Positions 1 through 6,228 of a stretch of DNA of 8,217 nt are shown here, one piece after another. Origin of the DNA: Candidatus Bathyarchaeota archaeon (lineage in GTDB: Archaea > Thermoproteota > Bathyarchaeia > Bathyarchaeales > Bathycorpusculaceae). Made by a program: the position numbers and the translations under genes. The notes beneath the pieces are model-generated. The model was given only the letters and a program-made list of their open reading frames with translations. It was not told the origin of the DNA and did not search any database. Every line of letters begins with the position of its first letter. The first letter of the stretch is position 1. The stretch spans positions 1-8,217 of the forward strand of contig JAGTQT010000002.1 of the NCBI GenBank assembly GCA_018396615.1. The letters are read 5' to 3'.

Positions 1-1795
1 CCAAAGTCGGCACACCCTCCCCTGTCCAACCTCGAGACTCATAGTAATCATCAAGAAGCAGATCCAGCTCCTCCTGCGTCACCATAGCACCTTTCGAAGG
101 TCCCTCATCCGGAATCGGCTCATGCATAACCTTCCACGGCAAGGTATCATCCTTTCGGGTCAAGCCTTCCCTAATGTTAAAGAGCCTCGCAACATTGTTT
201 ATCCTCTCTCCAGCTTGCCTTAATTCTTCAGGCGTCATCTCATAGCCCGTAACCAGCGAATACAGCTTCGCCATGTCCGGCAACTCCTTATAGTAGGTTC
301 CTCGCGAGAACTTGCACACCATAAACGAGTCTATGAGCGTGTAAACGTCTTCCATCTCCTTGACAAGTTTTCCTCTGCCCTTCTCTGCTTTCAAGCGGTT
401 AACCTTTCCTTTCACGTCAAACGCGTAGGCTCCATGCCTGTTGTGATCCGCACCTCTAAACGAAACTGCAAAGCCCAAGGCAGCAGTTTTGAGGCATCTC
501 AGATCATAGCCCGTGACTTCAACGCCCTTGATGTGCTGCGCCAGCTTTTCTGCCCCGTTACCTATCTTCTGCGCAGCAACCTTCACGCCGTCAGCAAGAA
601 TCGCGCCTATGCCTTCACGCTTACCCATCTTGTCCACAAGCTGCACCATCGCATCAGCATTCCCGAACTTGGCATCAATCTCGCCAAGCTGCTCTCGAGT
701 CAACAGCCCTCTTTCATAGCAGTCCATCGCAAACCCAGCAGTCACACCCGCACTAATGGCATCCATACCATAGTAGTTGCTAAGCTCCATACCCTTTATG
801 ATGGCATCAAGCCTATCCACACCACAATATGGACCCAAAGCCCAAAGCGTCTCATATTCCATCCGAGTCATCGTATTCTTATGCGGCCCTTCTGCCACCA
901 CACACATGTGCTCGCACCGCATTGCACACGAGCTGCAACCTATAATTTTGGCAACATACTTGTCATTAAGAACCTCGCCGCTAACCTTCTCAGCGCCCTC
1001 AAACGAGGAGTTGTTATAATTCCTCGTCGGCATACATGACAATGAATTGTGCACAAGCACGTTTTCAGGAGTACCCAACGTTCGATACTTCTGCGTTGCA
1101 GGACCTTTCATTCTCTCATGAAACTCTTTAAGATACTCCATAAACTCATCAGGCTTCGCCACAACAATATCACGAGTTCCCCGCATCGCAATCGCCTTAA
1201 GGTTCTTGGAACCCATAACTGCGCCAAGCCCTGTTCTTCCAGCCGCTCTAGTTTTATCGTTAATAATACATGCTATGCGAGAAAGCTTTTCCCCAGCAAC
1301 ACCAATGGCTGCAACTCGGATATAGTAGTCTCCTAGCTCTTCGCGTATCGCATCCTCCGTTTCGGCAGGCGACTTGCCCCACAAATGTGAAGCGTCCAAA
1401 ATCTGAACCGTATCATCGTCAATCCAAAGGTAAACAGGCTTCTCAGCCTTACCCTTCAAAATCACAGCGTCATAGCCAGCCCTCTTCATCTCCGTGCCAA
1501 AAGAACCATGAGCCTTCGCCTCACCAACACCATAGCTCTGAGGAGACTTCGATACAAATGCATGCCCATTCCCACCCGTAGGCCACATCGTACCCGAAAT
1601 GGGACCAGTTGCCAGAATCAACGGGTTGTCAGGACTAAAAGGATCAACCCCGGGCTTCGAATAATCCAGCCAAAGCCTTATGCCTAATCCTATGCCGCCA
1701 ATATATTTCCTTGCATAATCTTCATTTAAGGGTTCGACATGAGTTTTTCCAGATGTCAGATCTACGTGGAGTATGCGACCAGCATAACCAAACAT
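1..1795 (-). CDS. aor: Aldehyde:ferredoxin oxidoreductase family protein (tungstopterin), C-terminus cut by window edge
   Basis: This encodes a cytoplasmic tungsten-pterin enzyme of the AOR family, which oxidises aldehydes to acids with ferredoxin as electron acceptor. The reading frame is open from the ATG at 1795 to the left edge, 598 codons, against about 605 in Pyrococcus furiosus AOR, so only a few C-terminal codons are missing. The [4Fe-4S] ligands are Cys287, Cys290, Cys294 (CSSCAMRC) and Cys494, almost the numbering of P. furiosus AOR (288, 291, 295, 494). A glycine-rich pterin-binding stretch lies at about 184-200 (RTGLGAVMGSKNLK). Glu313 and His451 match the proposed active-site Glu313 and His448. 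The two DxxGL(C/D) pterin motifs are altered: NYYGMD at 340-345 and DSFMVC at 489-494. The start is supported by GGAGG at 1803-1807, seven bases upstream. The gene follows tfrB on the same strand after 152 bp with its own promoter. The family is clear; the preferred aldehyde is not. Confidence 0.95.
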   Translation of the reverse strand, partial: MFGYAGRILHVDLTSGKTHVEPLNEDYARKYIGGIGLGIRLWLDYSKPGVDPFSPDNPLILATGPISGTMWPTGGNGHAFVSKSPQSYGVGEAKAHGSFGTEMKRAGYDAVILKGKAEKPVYLWIDDDTVQILDASHLWGKSPAETEDAIREELGDYYIRVAAIGVAGEKLSRIACIINDKTRAAGRTGLGAVMGSKNLKAIAMRGTRDIVVAKPDEFMEYLKEFHERMKGPATQKYRTLGTPENVLVHNSLSCMPTRNYNNSSFEGAEKVSGEVLNDKYVAKIIGCSSCAMRCEHMCVVAEGPHKNTMTRMEYETLWALGPYCGVDRLDAIIKGMELSNYYGMDAISAGVTAGFAMDCYERGLLTREQLGEIDAKFGNADAMVQLVDKMGKREGIGAILADGVKVAAQKIGNGAEKLAQHIKGVEVTGYDLRCLKTAALGFAVSFRGADHNRHGAYAFDVKGKVNRLKAEKGRGKLVKEMEDVYTLIDSFMVCKFSRGTYYKELPDMAKLYSLVTGYEMTPEELRQAGERINNVARLFNIREGLTRKDDTLPWKVMHEPIPDEGPSKGAMVTQEELDLLLDDYYESRGWTGEGVPTL

Positions 1796-1802
1796 GATTT
1801 TT

Positions 1803-1807
1803 CCTCC
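1803..1807 (-). promoter_or_regulatory. Ribosome binding site of the AOR gene
   Basis: GGAGG on the minus strand, seven bases before the ATG at 1795. It is a full match to the archaeal anti-Shine-Dalgarno and fixes this start. Confidence 0.8.
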
Positions 1808-1832
1808 AGTAGGGTTTGTCTAGATAAGGCAC

Positions 1833-1903
1833 GGATGGTTCATATTAATTTATCTATCCTTAAAATACAATTTGCATGAGCTAGAAGCATAAATGAACCA
1901 TCC
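1833..1903. repeat. Perfect 11-bp inverted repeat in the AOR promoter region
   Basis: GGATGGTTCAT at 1833-1843 and its exact reverse complement ATGAACCATCC at 1893-1903 are separated by 49 bp. The arm centres are 60 bp apart, near six helical turns, so two bound proteins could face the same side of the DNA. The arm nearer the gene lies between the proposed TATA box and the expected transcript start, a common place for an archaeal repressor site. This suggests a paired operator for aor. A long-range RNA stem is the alternative. Confidence 0.5.
1841..1854 (-). promoter_or_regulatory. Candidate TATA box of the AOR gene
   Basis: Read on the minus strand this is GATAAATTAATATG, an AT-rich TATA-like element. 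A start about 25 bp downstream would fall near 1821 and give a leader of about 26 bases holding the GGAGG site. A second TATA-like element, AAATATAT at 1922-1929, is an alternative that would start transcription near 1898. Assigned by eye only. Confidence 0.45.
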
Positions 1904-1934
1904 TCTTATGTTATTAATGGCATATATTTGGCTG

Positions 1935-1940
1935 AAAAAA
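1935..1940 (-). terminator. Poly-T terminator after the tfrAB-like operon
   Basis: A run of six T on the minus strand begins eight bases after the TAG stop of the tfrB-like gene, with no strong hairpin before it. Intrinsic termination at short U tracts is normal in archaea. It separates the operon from the AOR transcript. Confidence 0.45.
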
Positions 1941-1947
1941 TGGGAAG

Positions 1948-3522
1948 CTAAATAGCCTCTCTTAGAAGCTCAAGAACATCCTTTACAGCGATTTTTCCCT
2001 CAACATCCAGCACTTTCACAGCATCTTCCAATGTTGTCACACAGAACGGGCATGCAACAGCAATAGTATCTACTCCAAGACTCAGCGCCTCTTTAACTCT
2101 GTCAACACAAGGTCTCTTTTCAGACTCAGCTTCCTCAGTCCAGACCCTTCCAGCACCGCCACCACAGCAGAAACTGCTCTGCCTCGTTCTCTTCATCTCA
2201 ACCAGCTGTAAACCTGGCAGCGAGCGCAGAATCTCTCTAGGCTGATCGTACACCTCGTTTCTCTTACCAAGGAAGCATGGATCGTGATAGGCTACCTTCC
2301 TATTAACTGGTTTTGCAGGATTTATTATACCTTTTTTTATGGCTTCGGCGAGAAACTGCGTGTAGTGCACAACATTAAGCTTGGCATCCGAGTAGGGTTT
2401 ATCCTTTTTGAATGTGTTATAGCAGTGCGGTGAGAGCGTTACGATTTTTTCGGCACTAAATTGACGGAACATTTCGATGTTATGTGCTGCAAGTTCTTCA
2501 AAAAGTCCTTTTTCACCAAGTCTAAGTATGTGATCCCCGCAGCACCATTCTTCAGTACCCAGCGTAGTGAAGCTGACACCCATCTTGGCTAATATAAAGG
2601 CCATTGCCTTGGCAATCTCCATGTTTCTAGCATCATAAGTCGTGGAACAACACGTGAAAAGTAAGATGTCCGCTTTTTTGGTTTCAGGAAACACTGTTAT
2701 GTTCAAATCTTTAGCCCAATCGACTCTCTTGCTTTGATTAGTACCCATGGGGTTATGGTACTTGTAAACGCTTTCCAACACGTCCTTAACAGTTTTGGGA
2801 ATGTCTCCAGTCTCCACAAGCAAACTGTGGTCGTCAACTATGGCGTTTGCGCAGCCAACCAGCTTAGGACAAAAGAGGGTGCAAGAGTTGCATTGCGTGC
2901 AAAGCCAGATGTTGTCTGCCATAGGCTTCAACCGCTCTGAGCCACCTTGGTCTCTGGAGTCAGCGATAAACCTGTAGTTAGCTGTTAGAGAAGCTGGTCC
3001 GAGAAACCTCTCGTCAATTGTAGCAGGGCAAGCAGAGTAGCAGATAGAACACTTAATGCACAGCGTTAGATCCCAAAACTTTTTAAGATCTTCTGGTGAC
3101 TGGAGGAACTCATGAGGCTTCTGAAATTCTGCCTCAGGCTTAACTAAATAATTCTTAATCTTCATTAATTTCTCGAAGAACGGATCTATATCCACAACCA
3201 AGTCTTTTATCACTCGCATGTTGGACAACGGCTCTATAAGCAAGCGGTTTTCTTTGAGGTCAAGCACCTGCGTGTAGCACGCCAACATAGGCTTTCCATT
3301 AACGTTTACTGCGCAGCTTCCACAAATGCCCATTCTGCATGAATGCCTAAATGTCAAGGTTCCATCAAGGTTGTCCTTAATGTACATCAAAGCCTCAAGC
3401 AGAGTTGTTCCTTTGCGAACAGGAACTTTGTAGGACGAAGTGTAATGCTTACCTGTTTCAGGGTCGAATCGACTTATCGTTAATTCCACAATCTTCTCAG
3501 TTTCTACGCCCAAAGTCTTCAT
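1948..3522 (-). CDS. tfrB: Thiol:fumarate reductase-type subunit B (FrdB/SdhB iron-sulfur protein fused to HdrB-like CCG domains)
   Basis: This 524-residue electron-transfer subunit should pass electrons from a thiol-type donor to the flavoprotein encoded just upstream. Residues about 11-110 form a plant-type ferredoxin domain with [2Fe-2S] ligands Cys62, Cys67, Cys70 and Cys82. Residues about 140-235 carry two CxxCxxCxxxCP motifs: Cys155/158/161/165 and Cys208/211/214/218. The second has four cysteines, so it should hold [4Fe-4S] rather than the [3Fe-4S] of ordinary SdhB/FrdB. Residues about 285-524 contain two cysteine-rich CCG repeats like HdrB: Cys291/292, Cys327-Cys328-Gly, Cys367; and Cys416, Cys452-Cys453-Gly, Cys491/Cys494. 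The first repeat has Ser364 where CxxC is usual. The domain order is that of methanogen TfrB (known family). No membrane segment is visible. The ATG at 3522 directly abuts its SD; a TTG three codons on is an alternative start. The natural thiol donor is not known from sequence. Confidence 0.9.
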   Translation of the reverse strand: MKTLGVETEKIVELTISRFDPETGKHYTSSYKVPVRKGTTLLEALMYIKDNLDGTLTFRHSCRMGICGSCAVNVNGKPMLACYTQVLDLKENRLLIEPLSNMRVIKDLVVDIDPFFEKLMKIKNYLVKPEAEFQKPHEFLQSPEDLKKFWDLTLCIKCSICYSACPATIDERFLGPASLTANYRFIADSRDQGGSERLKPMADNIWLCTQCNSCTLFCPKLVGCANAIVDDHSLLVETGDIPKTVKDVLESVYKYHNPMGTNQSKRVDWAKDLNITVFPETKKADILLFTCCSTTYDARNMEIAKAMAFILAKMGVSFTTLGTEEWCCGDHILRLGEKGLFEELAAHNIEMFRQFSAEKIVTLSPHCYNTFKKDKPYSDAKLNVVHYTQFLAEAIKKGIINPAKPVNRKVAYHDPCFLGKRNEVYDQPREILRSLPGLQLVEMKRTRQSSFCCGGGAGRVWTEEAESEKRPCVDRVKEALSLGVDTIAVACPFCVTTLEDAVKVLDVEGKIAVKDVLELLREAI

Positions 3523-3528
3523 CCTCCT
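3523..3528 (-). promoter_or_regulatory. Ribosome binding site of tfrB overlapping the tfrA stop
   Basis: AGGAGG on the minus strand shares its first two bases with the TAG stop of the tfrA-like gene and touches the ATG at 3522 with no spacer. This suggests coupled translation. The site would be better spaced (nine bases) for the TTG at 3513, so the true start may be there. Confidence 0.6.
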
Positions 3529-5224
3529 AATAGGTTCTAGCCATAGGTGGCCACTTCGTTATTGTTACCGGAGCATACTCCAGCCTCGGACCATCTTTGG
3601 TGTAGTAAGCCAAGGTGTGTTTAAGCCAGTTCTGATCGTCACGTTTGGGATAGTCAACTCTGGAGTGAGCTCCTCTTGACTCATTTCTTGGCAGGGCACT
3701 GACAATTGTCACCTCTGCTAACTCAAGCATAAAGTCTAGTTGCAACGCATTCAAGAGCCCAGTATTGAACTGCTTGCCTTTGTCCTCTACCGAGATGTCG
3801 ACAAATTTCTTCTTCAGATCTCTAATCTCTTTTAATCCTGCCTCAAGCTGGTCGCCTCTTCTGTAAATCCACACCTTTTCGTTCATGATGCGACGCATTT
3901 TGTCACGGAGCACCGAGATTCTTTCATCTCCATTTCTCGCAGCAATGGCCGACACTCTAGCTTCTTCTGCCAGAAGCTTTTCTTGCGAAAGCTCCCGCAA
4001 ACCTGCTGCAAGAGCGTGTTTAGCGGCTTCTTCTCCAGAGACTGCTCCGAAGACAAGACATTCGGCTGTCGAGTTAGTTCCAAGCCTGTTGGCTCCATGC
4101 AGACTTAGACAAGAGCATTCACCAGAAGCGTATAAGCCTAAAACCGGTGTTTCAGCCCTAATGTTAGCTTTGATTCCACCCATCGAATAGTGAGCTGCTG
4201 GACGGATAGGTATGACTTCCTTAACTGGATCGACGCCTCCAAGCTTGAGGGCAACATCTCGAATAAGTGGCAGTCTTTCGTTAATTTTTTCTTCGCCCAA
4301 GTGTCTGAGATCCAAAGCTATATACGGTCCGTAAGGTCCCTGCAAGCCTCTTCCTTCAAGGATTTCTGTTTGCTCTGCTCTTGAAACAACGTCTCTCGGC
4401 GCAAGCTCCATCTTCTCAGCGGCATAGCGCTTCATGAATCGTTCGCCGTTAGCGTTGACGAGGTATCCTCCTTCGCCTCTGGCACCTTCCGTGATAAGCA
4501 CGCCAGAGGGAATTAGTCCTGTGGGGTGAAACTGTACAAACTCCATATCTTCCAGCGGTACACCTGCGCGATATGCCATTGCCATTCCGTCTCCCGTGGT
4601 TGTGTGTGAAAACGTTGTGAACTCGTAGATGCGTTCGTGGCCTCCTGTTGCCATAACAATGGATTTTGCTTGGAAAGCGTGCAGTATTCCGGTTTTCATT
4701 TCAATGGCTGTAAGTCCGACTACTGCACCTTGATCGGTGATAAGTGATGTGGCGAACCACTCGTCATAGAACTTGATGTTGCTGTATGATTTGGCTTTCC
4801 CGTAGATGGCGTGCATTTCATGGAAGCCGGTCATGTCGGCAGCGAAGCATGCGCGTGGGAACGTGTGTCCTCCGAAGGCGCGTTGATCGATCTTTCCTTC
4901 TGGTGTCCTGCTCCATGGGCATCCCCAATGTTCAGTTAAAACAATTTCGCTTGGCGCTTTTTTTACGAAGAATTCTACAACATCTTGATCTGCGAGGTAG
5001 TCTGCGCCTTTGACTGTGTCGAAAGCGTGGAGATCAAAGGAATCTTTGGGGTTCGTTACTGCTGCTGTTCCGCCTTGGGCGCAGACCGAGTGCGACCGCA
5101 GGGGATGATGTTTTGTAAGGACGGCGATGTCCAGCTTGCTGCTTACCTCGGCAGCTGCGACTGCTGCTCTCAGTCCAGCTAGACCAGCGCCAACTACGAT
5201 TACGTCATGTGTTAGCTTTTCCAT
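3527..5224 (-). CDS. tfrA: Thiol:fumarate reductase-type subunit A (fumarate reductase/succinate dehydrogenase flavoprotein)
   Basis: This 565-residue FAD protein interconverts fumarate and succinate and is the catalytic partner of the iron-sulfur/CCG protein that follows 4 bp downstream. The N-terminal Rossmann motif GAGLAG is at 12-17. His45 in RSHSVCAQGG is where SdhA/FrdA proteins attach FAD covalently. Active-site residues expected for the family are all visible: His233 in QFHPTG, Thr245-Glu246 in TEGARGEGGYL, Arg277 in LAPRDVVSR (proton-donor arginine), His345 in AHYSMGG, and Arg380 in HGANRLG. The C-terminal helical domain (about 430-565) is complete, and the length fits archaeal SdhA/TfrA. 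The start at 5224 is backed by AGGTG nine bases upstream and a TATA box beyond. The flavoprotein alone could be SdhA or FrdA; the TfrB-like partner and the lack of adjacent anchor genes favour TfrA. Direction in the cell is inferred. Confidence 0.92.
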   Translation of the reverse strand: MEKLTHDVIVVGAGLAGLRAAVAAAEVSSKLDIAVLTKHHPLRSHSVCAQGGTAAVTNPKDSFDLHAFDTVKGADYLADQDVVEFFVKKAPSEIVLTEHWGCPWSRTPEGKIDQRAFGGHTFPRACFAADMTGFHEMHAIYGKAKSYSNIKFYDEWFATSLITDQGAVVGLTAIEMKTGILHAFQAKSIVMATGGHERIYEFTTFSHTTTGDGMAMAYRAGVPLEDMEFVQFHPTGLIPSGVLITEGARGEGGYLVNANGERFMKRYAAEKMELAPRDVVSRAEQTEILEGRGLQGPYGPYIALDLRHLGEEKINERLPLIRDVALKLGGVDPVKEVIPIRPAAHYSMGGIKANIRAETPVLGLYASGECSCLSLHGANRLGTNSTAECLVFGAVSGEEAAKHALAAGLRELSQEKLLAEEARVSAIAARNGDERISVLRDKMRRIMNEKVWIYRRGDQLEAGLKEIRDLKKKFVDISVEDKGKQFNTGLLNALQLDFMLELAEVTIVSALPRNESRGAHSRVDYPKRDDQNWLKHTLAYYTKDGPRLEYAPVTITKWPPMARTY

Positions 5225-5233
5225 TTTAAGCTA

Positions 5234-5238
5234 CACCT
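5234..5238 (-). promoter_or_regulatory. Ribosome binding site of tfrA
   Basis: AGGTG on the minus strand, nine bases before the ATG at 5224. It pairs with the CACCU part of the archaeal anti-SD. Confidence 0.6.
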
Positions 5239-5267
5239 ATGTGTTGATGGTTGTAGATTTATGATCC

Positions 5268-5280
5268 ATGTTTTATAGTT
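5268..5280 (-). promoter_or_regulatory. TATA box/BRE of the tfrAB-like operon
   Basis: On the minus strand AACTATAAAACAT resembles an archaeal TATA box and is preceded by purine-rich GGAA as a possible BRE. Transcription would begin near 5248, giving a leader of about 24 bases that includes the AGGTG site. Confidence 0.55.
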
Positions 5281-5299
5281 TTCCAAAAAACTTTGGAAA
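5280..5299. promoter_or_regulatory. Perfect palindrome beside the tfrA TATA box, candidate operator
   Basis: TTTCCAAA (5280-5287), a four-base spacer, and TTTGGAAA (5292-5299) form a perfect 8-bp dyad. It abuts the proposed TATA box and covers the BRE position, so a bound dimer could block or recruit TFB. Its place between two divergent genes means it could control either one. A binding role is inference. Confidence 0.5.
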
Positions 5300-5393
5300 T
5301 TGTATTGTCTAAGTATAATTGTTGTAGGTTAATGTGGAGCAGATTGTGGCTGAGGCGAGTTCTTTTTTTACCTTGCAGTGATGGTCTGCAAAA

Positions 5394-5401
5394 CTTTAAA
5401 T
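5394..5401 (+). promoter_or_regulatory. TATA box of the coiled-coil gene
   Basis: CTTTAAAT preceded by GCAAAA, a BRE-plus-TATA layout. A start near 5423 would leave a leader of about 27 bases with an AGGAG site before the ATG at 5450. This argues against the longer reading frame that begins upstream at 5378. Confidence 0.5.
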
Positions 5402-5449
5402 GATTTAAGCTTGTTAGTATGCAATGGTACATTGGGGAAGGAGAGGAGC

Positions 5450-5668
5450 ATGAGCAACTTCAAAAGCGTAGTTGAGAGGATAAGAAATCTGGAGACTGAA
5501 CGCAAGAACCTCTTGTTAGAGATTGAGGAGCTTAAGAAGATGGCTGACTCTAAGGCTAGAGCTTTGGAAAGTGAGATAGGAATGCTTAGAGAGGAAGTTA
5601 AGTCGCTTAGGGTTTTGCTTGGCGCCGAAGAGCCTGACATCGAGCTAACAGGGAAAAAGAGGAAGTAA
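5450..5668 (+). CDS. Small coiled-coil protein of unknown function
   Basis: I do not recognise this 72-residue protein. It is highly charged. Residues about 5-58 follow a heptad pattern of Leu, Ile and Val between Glu, Lys and Arg, which predicts one long coiled coil. It ends in an acidic patch (EEPD) and a basic tail (GKKRK). There is no signal peptide, membrane segment or cysteine. I chose the ATG at 5450 because AGGAG lies six bases upstream and a TATA-like element lies about 50 bases upstream. The same frame is open back to 5378, but those codons overlap the promoter. It is transcribed divergently from the tfrAB-like operon across about 225 bp and converges on the parvulin gene with 19 bp between stops. 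A dimeric scaffold or a nucleic-acid-associated role is possible but unproven. Confidence 0.75.
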   Translation: MSNFKSVVERIRNLETERKNLLLEIEELKKMADSKARALESEIGMLREEVKSLRVLLGAEEPDIELTGKKRK

Positions 5669-5687
5669 AGCCAGATTGCTGCTGAGC

Positions 5688-5963
5688 CTATTCTAGCCTC
5701 TTTATGATGTGGTAGCCGTATTTTGTTTTAACTATGCCTGAAATTTGTCCCTTTTCTAAGGCGAAGGCAGCGTTTTCGAACTCTTTAACCATTTTTCCTC
5801 TGCCGAATGTGCCGAGGTCTCCACCACGCTTTTTGGAAGGGCAAAGGGAGATTTCCTGCGCTATGTTGGCGAATTTTTCTCCTTTTTTAAGTCTGTCTAG
5901 CACGTTTTTTGCTTCTTGCTCGGTTTTTACTAGTATGTGGGCGCAGTGAACTTGGTTTGGCAT
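5688..5963 (-). CDS. Parvulin-type peptidyl-prolyl cis-trans isomerase, single domain
   Basis: This is a 91-residue stand-alone parvulin (PpiC/rotamase family) that speeds cis-trans isomerisation of prolyl bonds during protein folding. The whole protein is one domain, about the length of E. coli Par10 (PpiC) and of archaeal parvulins from Nitrosopumilus and Cenarchaeum. Family residues are visible: His9 in AHILVK, Cys41 in LCPSKKRGGDLG, Met58 and Phe62 in GKMVKEF, Phe67, and His85 in YGYHIIK. There is no signal peptide or membrane anchor, so it should be cytoplasmic. No Shine-Dalgarno precedes the ATG at 5963, but a TATA-like element (TTCATAAAC, 5986-5994) lies about 27 bp upstream, as expected for a leaderless mRNA. 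The client proteins are unknown. It converges on the coiled-coil gene. Confidence 0.93.
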   Translation of the reverse strand: MPNQVHCAHILVKTEQEAKNVLDRLKKGEKFANIAQEISLCPSKKRGGDLGTFGRGKMVKEFENAAFALEKGQISGIVKTKYGYHIIKRLE

Positions 5964-5985
5964 GAACAGTTGTTTAGCGGACTTT

Positions 5986-5994
5986 GTTTATGAA
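5986..5994 (-). promoter_or_regulatory. Candidate TATA box of the parvulin gene (leaderless)
   Basis: TTCATAAAC on the minus strand is centred about 27 bp before the ATG at 5963. With no SD in between, transcription probably starts at or next to the start codon. The stronger TATA at 6071-6080, which also reads on this strand, is an alternative that would leave a leader of about 80 bases. Confidence 0.4.
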
Positions 5995-6070
5995 GATTTC
6001 CGTTTTTGCATGTTTTTGGAAAGTGCGAAAGAACTTGAGAAACTTTTGGGGCGCAGTTGGGTTTACCCCC

Positions 6071-6080
6071 CTTTATATAG
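6071..6080. promoter_or_regulatory. Near-consensus TATA box without a clear gene
   Basis: CTTTATATAG is the best TATA match in the window, and its near-symmetry lets it read on both strands. Rightward, a start near 6102 would reach a T6 run at 6141-6146 after about 45 bases, or give the next gene a leader of about 160 bases. Leftward, a start near 6046 would give the parvulin gene a leader of about 80 bases. No recognisable RNA fold was found. Confidence 0.45.
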
Positions 6081-6140
6081 GGCTCTAGAATGGTTTTTGG
6101 AATACTTGTGTTTACTGTGATTATTTGATTGTTTTGGTTG

Positions 6141-6146
6141 TTTTTT
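6141..6146 (+). terminator. Possible poly-T terminator
   Basis: Six T preceded by T-rich sequence (GTTTTGGTTG) on the plus strand. It could end a short transcript from the TATA box at 6071-6080. No hairpin and no upstream coding gene support it. Confidence 0.25.
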
Positions 6147-6228
6147 GCTTACAGATTGGGCGTGTGCCTGCTTAGTCATAGGTGGCGATCGTGAACCGGT
6201 TTTTCTTCTTAGGTTCATGTTGCGAAAG

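Noticed and set aside
434..1581. Several plus-strand open frames of 80-201 codons
   Set aside because: They lie opposite the AOR gene, whose frame keeps all cofactor motifs. Their translations are rich in His, Ser, Thr and Arg with no domain, as expected of antisense frames.
2734..5182. Plus-strand frames inside the tfrAB-like operon, and a minus-strand frame at 3883-4098
   Set aside because: All overlap the strongly supported flavoprotein or iron-sulfur genes and show no motif or ribosome binding site of their own.
3527..5224. Reading the flavoprotein as part of classical quinone-linked succinate dehydrogenase
   Set aside because: The partner has HdrB-like CCG repeats and a full fourth-cysteine motif, and no cytochrome b or anchor gene is adjacent. 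Not excluded, but less likely.
5368..5640. Minus-strand frame of 90 codons opposite the coiled-coil gene
   Set aside because: It is a Ser/Leu-rich mirror of a charged heptad sequence. The plus strand has the TATA box, SD and protein-like composition.
6055..6100. Possible tRNA or structured RNA beginning at GGGCTCT
   Set aside because: No cloverleaf, anticodon arm or T-loop could be built. The GGGTTTACCC symmetry has too short a loop for a hairpin.
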